From Sporolactobacillus shoreicorticis (GTDB lineage: Bacteria; Bacillota; Bacilli; Bacillales; Sporolactobacillaceae): DNA of 39,507 nt. How positions within the stretch are numbered: position 1 is the first letter of the stretch; the number at the start of each line of letters is the position of its first letter. This document shows positions 8,377 through 17,458 of this stretch, one piece after another. The position numbers and the translations under genes are program-made. The stretch lies in contig NZ_JAMXWM010000036.1 of the NCBI RefSeq assembly GCF_024125445.1, forward strand, positions 1 to 39,507. The letters run 5' to 3'. Under the pieces are notes generated by a model. That model did not search any database. It was not told the origin of the DNA and saw only the letters and a list, made by a program, of their open reading frames with translations.

Positions 8377-8518
8377 TTATGCACAAGTGGATAAGTTATT
8401 TTGAAAACAGCAAATAGCTAGTTATCCACAGAATATGTGAACAACGAGCTATTTGTGCTGAATAAATTGTGGATAACCGCATGCGTTTGTGGATATGTGT
8501 CCTTTGTGAAGTGGACAA
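8377..8518. promoter_or_regulatory. DnaA-box cluster between tsaD and ydiF
   Basis: The 142-bp segment contains three perfect matches to TTATNCACA: TTATGCACA at 8377-8385, TTATCCACA at 8422-8430, and its reverse complement at 8468-8476. Three near matches accompany them: 8386-8394 with one mismatch, 8488-8496 with one mismatch, and 8510-8518 with two. The first two boxes abut. No gene lies in the segment. From memory, B. subtilis has a chromosomal DnaA-binding cluster in the equivalent gcp (tsaD)-ydiF interval, so this looks like a conserved DnaA-titration or replication-control site rather than an origin. Confidence 0.8.
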
Positions 8519-8526
8519 CTTCATTA

Positions 8527-10476
8527 TTATTCCCATTCGTCCAATTCGAGCTGAGCGGATTCCCAGTTTTCCATCATACTAGCGACCTTCGCTTCATCTG
8601 TTTCGATTTTTGACTGAATTTCTCTTGATTTTTTTGAGTCACTGAAAACGTCCGGATCAAGCAGCGACTGTTGGTTTTGATTGATCTGTTCTTCCAACTT
8701 GCTGATATCAGCCTCCGTTTGTTCAATAAAACGGGCAAGCTGCCGTTTTTTCTTTTTCAATTCCTTTTCTTTTAAAAATTGCTCCTTGCCGTCTCCAATA
8801 GCAGTTTCATTTTTTTGTACGGCTTCCGGCTGTGCTTCCAGCTCGGCAATCTGTTCCTGTTCTAATTTTTTGTCAACGTAATAGTCATAATCACCGAGAT
8901 ACTCGGTGATTCCTTTACGCGACAGCTCGAATATGCGATCTGCAATGTTGTTAATAAAATAGCGGTCGTGTGAGACGAACAGAATGGTTCCCGGGTAGTT
9001 GATCAGGGCTCCTTCCAAAACCTCTTTGCTGTCCAAATCAAGGTGGTTGGTCGGTTCGTCAAGGATTAGCAGATTATCATGACGCATCATTAGCTTGGCA
9101 AGCATGAGGCGTGCCTTCTCGCCGCCGCTTAATTGGGAAACCGTCTTTGCAACATCATCCCCTGAGAACAGGAAACCGCCGAGTACGGTGCGAATGTCGC
9201 CTTCAGGTTTCAAAGGATAATCGTCCCACAGTTCATTCAGAACGGTTTTCATTGGGTTGAGGCTCTTCTGCTCCTGGTCGTAATAACCGATGCTGACGTG
9301 ACTTCCGAGTCGCACTTCGCCGGAACGGAGCGTTGAACCGCCGTCAATGGCTTTAAGCAGTGTTGATTTGCCGACCCCGTTCGGACCGACGAGTGCGACA
9401 CGGTCTCCTCGGCTGATTTGAAAGCTGAGGTCGGAAATCATCGGTTCTTGATCACCGTAGCCGACATCAAGATGAGAAACCGCGAGCACATCGCGCCCGC
9501 TTTGCTGTTCGATATCGAAAGTAAACGTTGCCGATTTAGCATCTCCCATCGGACGGTCCATGAGCTCCATTTTTTCTAATTGTTTGCGCCGGCTTTGTGC
9601 CCGTTTCGTCGTCGACGCGCGTACAATATTTTTCTGAACAAAATCCTTTAATTTCGCTACTTCTTTTTGCTGTTTATCGTAGGCTTTCATTTCACTTTCA
9701 AATTCTGCCGCGCGTACTTCAAGATAGCGCGAATAGTTCCCTGTGTATTTACGTACTTTATGCCTAGCAATTTCATAGACCTTTGTCGCAATTTTATCGA
9801 GAAAATAACGGTCATGCGAAACAACGAGTACACTGTCGCTGTAATGCTGCAGGTACTCTTCCAGCCATGAAAGCGTATCAATATCCAAGTGGTTGGTCGG
9901 TTCGTCAAGAATCAGCAGATCTGGCTTGATGAGCAAGAGTTTGCCAAGCGCAAGCTGGGTTTTTTGCCCGCCGGATAAATTGCTTACCGGTGTATCATCA
10001 GGAAAACTGCCGAAATTCAAGCCGTTCAGCACGCTGCGTGTTTCCGCCTGATAAGTAAACCCACCTTTGTCGCGAAAGTCTGCCTGCAAGGCATCATAGC
10101 TTTTCAGCAATTGATCATACTCTTTAGGATTAGCAAAGCTTCCGGGATCTGCCATCTGCTCTTCCATCGTTCGCATTCTCTTTTCCAATGCGATTAATGG
10201 CGCAAATACCGACAGCAATTCATCATAAATTCCCCGTGTTGAGTCGAGTGTGGCGTTCTGCGGCAAGTAACCCATGGTTCGGTCTTTAGGTATGATGATT
10301 TCACCGCTGTCCGCACTCATTTCTCCGGCAATAATTTTGAGGAGTGTTGATTTGCCCGCACCGTTGCGGCCAACCAGCGCTACACGTTCACCCAGCTTTA
10401 TTTCTATGGAAATATTGGATAAAACAAGATCAGTCACGAAGGATTTACTGATCTCATTAGTTTGTAAGAGCAGCAC
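8527..10476 (-). CDS. ydiF: ABC-F family ATPase YdiF
   Basis: A 649-residue soluble protein with two ABC ATPase domains and no membrane segment, so it belongs to the ABC-F class that acts on ribosomes. Domain 1 has Walker A GRNGAGKST, signature LSGGQKTQL and Walker B LLILDEPTNHLD. Domain 2 has GPNGVGKST, LSGGEKARL and LLILDEPTNHLD. The inter-domain linker (about residues 240-310) is charged and rich in Lys and Arg. The C-terminal 100 residues form a predicted coiled coil. The start is a GTG at 10476 with GAGGTG seven bases upstream. It is convergent with the tsa operon and divergent from rex, as in B. subtilis. Confidence 0.93.
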   Translation of the reverse strand: MLLLQTNEISKSFVTDLVLSNISIEIKLGERVALVGRNGAGKSTLLKIIAGEMSADSGEIIIPKDRTMGYLPQNATLDSTRGIYDELLSVFAPLIALEKRMRTMEEQMADPGSFANPKEYDQLLKSYDALQADFRDKGGFTYQAETRSVLNGLNFGSFPDDTPVSNLSGGQKTQLALGKLLLIKPDLLILDEPTNHLDIDTLSWLEEYLQHYSDSVLVVSHDRYFLDKIATKVYEIARHKVRKYTGNYSRYLEVRAAEFESEMKAYDKQQKEVAKLKDFVQKNIVRASTTKRAQSRRKQLEKMELMDRPMGDAKSATFTFDIEQQSGRDVLAVSHLDVGYGDQEPMISDLSFQISRGDRVALVGPNGVGKSTLLKAIDGGSTLRSGEVRLGSHVSIGYYDQEQKSLNPMKTVLNELWDDYPLKPEGDIRTVLGGFLFSGDDVAKTVSQLSGGEKARLMLAKLMMRHDNLLILDEPTNHLDLDSKEVLEGALINYPGTILFVSHDRYFINNIADRIFELSRKGITEYLGDYDYYVDKKLEQEQIAELEAQPEAVQKNETAIGDGKEQFLKEKELKKKKRQLARFIEQTEADISKLEEQINQNQQSLLDPDVFSDSKKSREIQSKIETDEAKVASMMENWESAQLELDEWE

Positions 10477-10637
10477 AGATCTTCACCTCAGAAGAATTAG
10501 GGTAACGGTCGATTTTTGGAAGCAGGATGTTTGCTTCGGGATCCGTATACATAATAAGATAGATATGTTCATTGTAGCCTACTCGTAATTTATTCGGCAA
10601 CTGCGGGGCCATTTGAAGTAAGGTTATTTAAAAATGA
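10477..10637. other. Intergenic leader between ydiF and rex
   Basis: No gene is seen. This should hold the promoters of ydiF (minus) and rex (plus). I found no clear SigA pair for either. The Rex-like operator follows at 10638. Confidence 0.35.
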
Positions 10638-10655
10638 TTGTGAAATGAGTAACAA
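10638..10655. promoter_or_regulatory. Putative Rex operator upstream of rex
   Basis: TTGTGAA-ATGA-GTAACAA matches the Rex consensus TTGTGAA-N4-TTCACAA perfectly in the left half and in five of seven bases in the right half. It lies about 90 bp upstream of the rex start, as expected for autoregulation by the NADH/NAD ratio. Confidence 0.55.
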
Positions 10656-10746
10656 AAATAATGGTGATTATAGTATAGTTGAACTAGAGACTCAGCGAAA
10701 TGGCATCAACACGATCCGTTTTGTGAATTTGGGGGGAGACCTAGTC

Positions 10747-11391
10747 ATGGTCAGTCAAAATGTACCTCAGGCGACAGCCGAGCGGCTGCCGCTGTATTAT
10801 CGAACACTGCAGAGCTTGGTTGCAGTAGGAAAAACGCGTATTTCATCTTCGGAATTCGGAGATCTTGTGCAAATTGATTCAACAACGATTCGCAAGGATT
10901 TTTCCTATTTCGGTGCGCTGGGAAGAAAAGGATATGGCTACGACACGCAGTATTTGATGGATTTTCTAAGAAAAACACTTTATCAGGATGAGTTATCAAA
11001 GGTAGTCTTGATTGGTGTCGGGCATTTGGGCACGGCATTGCTCAATCACAATTTTCAAAAGAATAATAATACCAAAATCGTAAAGGCTTATGACATTGAT
11101 CCGTCGCTCATTGGTACAGAAGTCAGCGGAACAGAAGTTCACGCAATGGATACCTTGGCAACTGACGACAACAGCGACATAACAGCCGCTATATTAACCG
11201 TTCCGGCCGCACATGCCCAGAAAGCAGCGGAAATGGCACTTGCATCAGGCATTCACGGGTTTTTGAATTTTTCTCCGACAACTTTATCTCTGCCGGCAAC
11301 CGCGTATGTCCGACATGTGGATATGACGGTTGAGCTTCAGGCACTAATTTATTTTCTTAATCATTCAATGGAAGAAAGGAATTCTCAATGA
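10747..11391 (+). CDS. rex: Redox-sensing transcriptional repressor Rex
   Basis: A 214-residue NADH-sensing repressor of fermentation and respiration genes. The N-terminal winged helix (about residues 1-80) includes the family motif DSTTIRKDFSYFGALGRKG. A Rossmann domain follows with VLIGVGHLGTALLNH. ATG 10747 is chosen because GGGGGGAGA lies about 8 bases upstream and the resulting length matches B. subtilis Rex. The frame also extends upstream to 10645, but that extension crosses the operator. The downstream tatAy and tatCy genes found in B. subtilis are absent here; map follows instead. Confidence 0.95.
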   Translation: MVSQNVPQATAERLPLYYRTLQSLVAVGKTRISSSEFGDLVQIDSTTIRKDFSYFGALGRKGYGYDTQYLMDFLRKTLYQDELSKVVLIGVGHLGTALLNHNFQKNNNTKIVKAYDIDPSLIGTEVSGTEVHAMDTLATDDNSDITAAILTVPAAHAQKAAEMALASGIHGFLNFSPTTLSLPATAYVRHVDMTVELQALIYFLNHSMEERNSQ

Positions 11392-11500
11392 TTAAGTGGT
11401 AAAATACAGGTGCACGGCATAAACAAGTTAACAAACGGCGCATGTGCGGACGGCAGTACGTTCGCAGCCATATGGTTTAAAAATAAGGTGGAATGCAGGA

Positions 11501-12256
11501 ATGATTCAGTTAAAATCGCAAAATGAAATTGCTGAAATGAAAAAGTCCGGTCAGTTGCTCGCCCGGGCACATCAGCATATTAAAACAATGATTCGTCCCG
11601 GCGTGACAACCTGGGAAATCGAAGAATTTGTCAATGAATTTCTGGAAAAGCACGGTGCGATTCCGGAAGAAAAAGGATTTCAAGGTTACAAGTACGCGAC
11701 CTGCGCTTCGGTTAACGATGAAATCTGTCACGGCTTTCCGAATAAAAAACCGCTGAAAAACGGAGATATCGTCACGATCGATATGGTCGTCAATCTGAAC
11801 GGTGCGATGTCTGATTCGGCGTGGAGCTATGCGGTCGGAGAGATTTCCGACGAGGCAAAGCATTTGCTGAAGACGACAGAAGAGTCGCTTTATGAAGGCA
11901 TCAAACAGGCGGTTGTCGGCAATCGCCTTGGCGATATCGGCTACGCCATTCAAAAATATGCTGAGGATCGCGGTCTCAGTGTTGTCCGTGAGTTTGTCGG
12001 CCACGGTATCGGACCGACAATGCACGAAGATCCGCCGGTCGCACACTATGGACGTCCGGGCCGTGGCCTTCGTCTCAGAGAAGGTATGACGATAACGATT
12101 GAGCCAATGCTGAACGTCGGCGACTGGCGCTCGAAGGTTGACCCGAATGGATGGACGGCACGCACGATCGATGGTTCACTGTCCGCACAATATGAACACA
12201 CGTTGGCAATCACGAAAAATGGTCCGGAAATCCTGACCATGCTCGATGAAGAATAA
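11501..12256 (+). CDS. map: Type I methionine aminopeptidase
   Basis: A 251-residue metalloprotease of the pita-bread fold that removes N-terminal methionine. All expected residues are visible: His77 (DEICHGFP), the metal ligands Asp94 and Asp105, His168 (GHGIG), His175 (MHE), Glu201 (TIEPM) and Glu232 (YEHT). The start is ATG 11501 with AAGGTGG about 8 bases upstream. This copy stands alone between rex and ydiL rather than in the ribosomal-protein cluster, so it is probably a second methionine aminopeptidase, comparable in status to B. subtilis YflG. A terminator follows. Confidence 0.92.
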   Translation: MIQLKSQNEIAEMKKSGQLLARAHQHIKTMIRPGVTTWEIEEFVNEFLEKHGAIPEEKGFQGYKYATCASVNDEICHGFPNKKPLKNGDIVTIDMVVNLNGAMSDSAWSYAVGEISDEAKHLLKTTEESLYEGIKQAVVGNRLGDIGYAIQKYAEDRGLSVVREFVGHGIGPTMHEDPPVAHYGRPGRGLRLREGMTITIEPMLNVGDWRSKVDPNGWTARTIDGSLSAQYEHTLAITKNGPEILTMLDEE

Positions 12257-12279
12257 AATAAGCAATCAAAGAAGCGGAG

Positions 12280-12307
12280 CCTCGAATAGAAGCTTCCGCT
12301 TTTTTTA
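12280..12307 (+). terminator. Rho-independent terminator after map
   Basis: AAGCGGA pairs with TTCCGCTT across the loop, with an internal GAAGC/GCCTC interaction possible. It is followed by a run of T residues 24 bases after the map stop. Confidence 0.8.
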
Positions 12308-12344
12308 CAAATAAAGAAAGTATATGATTTTATAGTAAAGTAAA

Positions 12345-12490
12345 AGGTCGTGGAGCAAACACGCAGGTTTGAGACTCCCGCAGGCATTTGCTTGTTTGAT
12401 AAGGCCTGCAGTGCACCCACGGCAAGCGAGCAACCGGAGCGTATTCAAAATCAAGCCTGGATTTCAGGATTTTTTGCTCAGTTTTTCTAA
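12345..12490. repeat. Degenerate dispersed repeat, copy 1
   Basis: The stretch GACTCCCGCAGGCATTTGCT, then GGCAAGCGAGCAACCGGAGC, resembles the dispersed non-coding repeats of Bacillaceae genomes, which carry an 'AAGCGAGCAACCTGGAGCGG'-type core (recalled, not searched). A diverged second copy is at 28575-28680, sharing GCGAGCAAYCGGAG and the following ATTCA. It contains no ORF of its own. Confidence 0.45.
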
Positions 12491-12500
12491 ACCGCTCAGG

Positions 12501-13163
12501 TTACATCGGCCAATGAATCCAACTGACTGTATTTGGAAGACGCACGCTCAAACTGATGAGAACGACGATGGCATTCATTGCCGCATGCATGAACATGGTC
12601 ACCCAAATTCGGCCGGTCTTGTGATAAGCGTAGCAAAGGAAGAAACCAATTGCGAGATAAATAAGCAGGTGACTGAAATCAAAGTGAAATGCAGCGAAAA
12701 TGAGCGAGCTGATCAAGGCCGCAAAGAAGAATCCAAGTTTCTTTTTCATGCTTCCGAAGAAAATTTTACGGAAAACAATTTCTTCAAGCATCGGTCCGAT
12801 GATGCTGACTGCAAAAATGAACACAGGCGCGTTGCGGGTCAATTGTACGACATCTTGGGTATGTTTCGATTGGAGCGGCTGACCCAAGATGAGATTGTTG
12901 ATCAGTGCCGCAGCAATTTGGAGTACGAACAGGATGAAGACACCGCAAATCGCCCAAGCGATCGACTCACCAAGAGAAGCAAGCGGGCCACGAAACATTG
13001 TGCGCTCGGGGATCAGTAGCAGCGAGACAATGATCAAGGTTAAGAAAAAGACGGCTGCGTATGCATCACCGGATGCCGATCCACCTTTGGGAAAACCGGG
13101 AATGAGCGGAGATATAAAACAGATAAGATACACGAGAACGATCAGAGTATAACGCAAAACCAA
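12501..13163 (-). CDS. ydiL: CPBP-family intramembrane metalloprotease, YdiL-like
   Basis: A 220-residue polytopic membrane protein of the CPBP (CAAX protease and bacteriocin-processing) family. The conserved motifs are EEIVFR (zinc-site glutamates and arginine), FAAFHFDFSH and HAAMNAIVV, and about six to seven hydrophobic segments are visible. I prefer a TTG start at 13163, with GAGGTG seven bases upstream. The ATG at 13178 adds five residues, but its start codon is only a base or two from that ribosome binding site. In B. subtilis ydiL also lies beside groES, although there in its own orientation. The substrate is unknown. Confidence 0.85.
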   Translation of the reverse strand: MVLRYTLIVLVYLICFISPLIPGFPKGGSASGDAYAAVFFLTLIIVSLLLIPERTMFRGPLASLGESIAWAICGVFILFVLQIAAALINNLILGQPLQSKHTQDVVQLTRNAPVFIFAVSIIGPMLEEIVFRKIFFGSMKKKLGFFFAALISSLIFAAFHFDFSHLLIYLAIGFFLCYAYHKTGRIWVTMFMHAAMNAIVVLISLSVRLPNTVSWIHWPM

Positions 13164-13344
13164 AATCAGACACCTCATATCTATTTGTATCGTTTCGAAT
13201 CAAGTGTGAAAAACTTAAAGCAAAGTTTCCTGCAAAAAAAGCTGAAAGTAGCTTTTCTATTTATTTTACCACAGCAAATTTTCTTTATCCTTTAATAGCT
13301 ACTCGAACTTTTTTTAACAGTTAAATATATTTTTGAGTTAAAAC

Positions 13345-13373
13345 TTGCAAATCTACTGGGAATTGATTATTAT
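13345..13373 (+). promoter_or_regulatory. SigA promoter of groES-groEL
   Basis: TTGCAA (13345-13350) and TATTAT (13368-13373) are 17 bases apart. Transcription should begin near 13380, just in front of the CIRCE element. Confidence 0.75.
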
Positions 13374-13383
13374 ATTAAATGGA

Positions 13384-13410
13384 TTAGCACTCAGGCGAAC
13401 TGAGTGCTAA
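13384..13410. promoter_or_regulatory. CIRCE element (HrcA operator)
   Basis: TTAGCACTC-N9-GAGTGCTAA is a perfect match to the CIRCE consensus. It starts about +4 relative to the predicted transcription start, so HrcA should repress the groE operon and heat shock should relieve it. Confidence 0.97.
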
Positions 13411-13452
13411 CAAAGGTACTTAACTTAACATTTTTAAGGAGGGTATTTCAAC

Positions 13453-13737
13453 ATGTTAAAGCCATTGGGTGATCGTATTGTGATCGAACCACAAGAAAAA
13501 GAAGAACAAACAGCAAGCGGTATCGTGCTTCCTGATTCGGCGAAGGAAAAGCCGCAAGAAGGCCGCGTTGTTGCCGTTGGTGCCGGCAAGGTGTCCGACA
13601 AAGGCGAGCGTATCGCTTTGGACGTAAAAGAAGGAGAAAAAGTGATCTTTTCAAAATATGCAGGCACTGAAGTAAAATATGACGGCAAAGCTTATCTCGT
13701 TGTTCGTCAGGACGATATTCTCGCTGTTATTGACTAA
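13453..13737 (+). CDS. groES: Co-chaperonin GroES
   Basis: A 94-residue GroES that caps the GroEL ring. The start [20 protein letters not shown] and the ending [14 protein letters not shown] are canonical, and the mobile loop (about residues 17-32) contains [19 protein letters not shown] lies 9 bases before ATG 13453. It is the first gene of the CIRCE-controlled operon, and groEL follows after 63 bases. Confidence 0.98.
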   Translation: MLKPLGDRIVIEPQEKEEQTASGIVLPDSAKEKPQEGRVVAVGAGKVSDKGERIALDVKEGEKVIFSKYAGTEVKYDGKAYLVVRQDDILAVID

Positions 13738-13785
13738 CTTGCAATGCTCGTTTAACAGAAGATCCTCAGATCTAATTTAATTTAG

Positions 13786-15428
<1,643 letters not shown>

Positions 15429-15430
15429 AA

Positions 15431-15466
15431 AAGCTGAAACCATTGTCCTATCAATAGTTTCAGCTT
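15431..15466 (+). other. Hairpin just inside attL, without a T-run
   Basis: AAGCTGAAAC pairs perfectly with GTTTCAGCTT across a 16-base loop, 5 bases after the groEL stop codon. No T-run follows, so it is a poor intrinsic terminator. It lies on the element side of the left repeat and could instead stabilise the groEL mRNA 3' end. Confidence 0.6.
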
Positions 15467-15481
15467 ATGGCCAACTCAATA

Positions 15482-15507
15482 ATGGGTATTTTATGGGTCA
15501 TAACTTA
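15482..15507. repeat. Left subterminal direct repeat (candidate integrase arm site)
   Basis: A 26-bp segment containing ATGGGTATTTTATGGGTCAT, then AACTTA, matches 23 of 26 positions of the segment at 18730-18755, in the same orientation. Both lie just inside the 20-bp end repeats. Such subterminal repeats are typical binding sites for the N-terminal arm domain of phage integrases. This copy overlaps the integrase stop codon. Confidence 0.6.
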
Positions 15508-16320
15508 AAAATTGGCGTTTCTCATGTGTTCTCCGAACATAAGAGAGGCGCCTTTTTTACGCGGCTTAGTGACGTGCAGATAGACCTTTTTTGTCGTGTC
15601 GTCATCAACGTGACCGAGGCGATCCATGATTCGCTCTAGGTCAACACCCGCTTCATCAAGAAGCGAGGTATGTGTATGGCGTAGACCGTGCGGAGTCACA
15701 TGATTTTTAATTGTAGTATGTTTCGTTAATAGAGAATCCATTCTTGATTCAACTGTGTGGAGATCCATTGGATAGCCAAAATAGGGCGGGTAAGGCCGTC
15801 CAAAAACGAACCCTTCGTCGAAATATTCTTTTCCAACGAACAATTTTATTTTATTCTGGTTTAAACGATGCACTTTCAGAACACTGACTACAGAGTCTTT
15901 ATCGTCATCGATTTCAATGGTTCTGATCGATGCGACCGTCTTCGGCGTTAACAGCGTAAAATCCTTTGTCACACCTGAAGGGCAATAGTATGTTTTCGTG
16001 ATGCTGATCGTTTTTTCTTCAAAATTAATATCCCTCCATTTTAAAGCGATTAGTTCTCCCAAACGCACACCTGTCCAAGCTAAAATAAAGAAAATAGTAT
16101 AGTCCTCCGGCTTTCCATGTAGTTTTACAGCCTGCAAAAATTCATCAAGTTCTTTTTTCTCTAAATACATATCTTCTATTATTTTTTCGTTCTCAAGCTC
16201 TGCAACTGTTTTTCTTCCGTGGGGAATAAATGCATCATCTGAAGGATCTTCATTGATAAGATGCTGAATCATTGCACACTTGAAAATCATTTTGCAAGCG
16301 CCATGGATGCGTGATGTTGT
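15505..16320 (-). pseudogene. int: Tyrosine-recombinase phage integrase, N-terminally truncated
   Basis: About 270 residues remain of an integrase that normally has 360-400. The catalytic domain is intact: the first Arg in TGVRLGEL, the HGLRHTHTSLL box, the DRLGH histidine and the Tyr in KKVYLHV. The core-binding part survives only from SRIHGACKMIFKCA onward, while the arm-binding domain and half of the core-binding domain are missing. Upstream of about 16320 the frame runs into sequence that reads as a methyltransferase on the other strand. No start codon with a ribosome binding site is evident. It lies beside attL, facing groEL. Confidence 0.85.
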
Positions 16321-16507
16321 GACGCTGTGTGAGAAAGGTGAAAGAATATTAGATCCATTCGCAGGCAGTGGCACAACGATTTTAGCCGTAGAACTAGAAG
16401 GGTTTGAAAGTCTGGGAATTGAGTTAGACGATTACTATGCTGCTGAAGCGGATAAACGAATTAAGGAATATTTATCTAACATTCAACAGACAGCACAGTT
16501 ACAATGA
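16307..16507 (+). pseudogene. C-terminal fragment of a phage-type DNA methyltransferase
   Basis: About 66 residues containing the SAM-binding FxGxG motif (ILDPFAGSGTT) and the following GFESLGIELDDYYAAEADKR, which is the C-terminal end of N4-cytosine/N6-adenine methyltransferases of the beta class. The catalytic (S/D/N)PPY motif, which precedes this part in that class, is missing. The upstream edge meets the truncated 5' edge of the integrase on the opposite strand at about 16310-16325. A deletion between the two genes probably removed both 5' ends. Confidence 0.75.
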
Positions 16508-16606
16508 GTCGAACGCTCCTTCGTGGTGCTTTTATTTTGCAAAGAAGCAGGAACTTGTTCTATTTTGTGGAAGGGGTTGTTATACTGCAGAATGGAGATG
16601 TTCAGA

Positions 16607-16813
16607 ATGTATTATGAAGATGTAATATCGGAATTGACTGTGGCTGACAAAGAGATTGTTCTAACGAGAATCCGTGATAGAATTGAAAAGTTAAAAAAAG
16701 ATAGACAGGAACAGAGTACGAAAAAAAAATACGGATTACAGCAGCAATTTGATGATCTCAATGATGCTTTTATGGATATAGATGTAATATTTGAAGCTTA
16801 TGGGATTGAATAA
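16607..16813 (+). CDS. Small charged protein of the prophage remnant
   Basis: A 68-residue protein starting MYYEDVISELTVADKEIVLT, with a Lys/Arg-rich middle (DRIEKLKKDRQEQSTKKK) and an acidic end. The start ATG 16607 has GGAG about 10 bases upstream. The helical, charged pattern without hydrophobic segments suggests a small regulatory or DNA-binding phage protein. I do not recognise the family. It is followed by one of the CGTGGTG-type terminators. Confidence 0.6.
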   Translation: MYYEDVISELTVADKEIVLTRIRDRIEKLKKDRQEQSTKKKYGLQQQFDDLNDAFMDIDVIFEAYGIE

Positions 16814-16900
16814 TAGTTCTCACCCTTCGTGGTGTTTTTATTTTGCATAAAGCATCTTCAATTGAGTAAAGATAAAATATCTTGAACTTTGGAGATGCAT

Positions 16901-17089
16901 ATGGTGAAAATAAAGGTATTTACAGATCACGACATAACACATCTTGAAGAATCAGTTAATGATTTTCTTAGCCAACACGAATCAATTAAGGAAATTAAAT
17001 TTAATACATCATTGAAGGACATGGATGAAATGGTACCAGGAAATGATGCGAAGTTGTTTTATTCAGTATTGGTCGTATACAAAGATTAA
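16901..17089 (+). CDS. Cse60-like small protein
   Basis: A 62-residue protein (MVKIKVFTDHDITHLEESVN at the start) that resembles B. subtilis Cse60, a SigE-dependent sporulation protein of about 60 residues. It has a short beta-rich N-terminus, an acidic helix, then IKFNTSL and a C-terminal FYSVLVVY strand. The start is ATG 16901, with GGAG six bases upstream. Similar proteins also occur in phages, which fits its place in the remnant. The match is from memory and no function is assigned. Confidence 0.6.
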   Translation: MVKIKVFTDHDITHLEESVNDFLSQHESIKEIKFNTSLKDMDEMVPGNDAKLFYSVLVVYKD

Positions 17090-17162
17090 ATTAGGATTAT
17101 GAAGAGCACCCAACGTGGTGCTTTTTCTTTTGCTGGTAATTAATTATGTTTATATAGTTTAT

Positions 17163-17195
17163 AGCTCCGGAAAAGAAAACCTCTCCGGAGCTTTT
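17163..17195 (+). terminator. Rho-independent terminator
   Basis: AGCTCCGG pairs perfectly with CCGGAGCT across a 13-base loop, followed by TTTTG. It ends the cluster of small genes at 16607-17089. Confidence 0.7.
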
Positions 17196-17239
17196 GTACA
17201 TTAATTATTTTTTTCCGTTTGTTGCTTTCTTAAACTGAC

Positions 17240-17317
17240 TTATTCGTTCTTGAAATTGACTTTAACTTTAACATTTTTATAAACAGATTCAAAAATTAGA
17301 GTTTTAATTTTTTCCAT
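17240..17317 (-). CDS. Possible 25-residue small protein
   Basis: ATG 17317 is preceded by AGGAG at a 7-base spacing and opens MEKIKTLIFESVYKNVKVKV, ending NFKNE. The ribosome binding site and the amphipathic composition are the only support. It is opposite in direction to its neighbours and too short for family recognition. It could be a phage mini-protein or chance. Confidence 0.35.
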   Translation of the reverse strand: MEKIKTLIFESVYKNVKVKVNFKNE

Positions 17318-17458
17318 ATTGAATCTCCTGTCAATTCAAAAGCTCCGTGGAGGAAGTCCTTATAGATAATTATAGGGCAATAATGAAAACATGACATTGA
17401 GTAAATTATTCCAATTTGCAAAACAAACGACTTAATCCGGAGGTGGGTGAAATGTAGT

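Larger units (their letters stand above)
16515..17127 (+). repeat. Three related mini-terminators between small phage genes
   Basis: Hairpins of the form CACC-N6-GGTG followed by T-rich sequence occur at 16515-16534 (one mismatch), 16821-16839 and 17105-17127 (AGCACC paired with GGTGCT, then TTTTT). Each ends one small gene or gene fragment. All share a CGTGGTG(C/T)TTTT core, which suggests duplication or a common phage origin. Confidence 0.65.

Noticed and set aside
8377-8518. Replication origin
   Set aside because: There are DnaA boxes but no dnaA or dnaN, no AT-rich unwinding element with DnaA-trio character and no plasmid replication gene. A regulatory cluster is more likely.
11510-12046. 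A 178-codon frame antisense to map
   Set aside because: The map gene has all catalytic residues in frame. The antisense frame is a shadow.
12369-13019. A 216-codon plus-strand frame opposite the CPBP protease
   Set aside because: The protease frame carries the full family motif set, and the opposite frame has none and no ribosome binding site.
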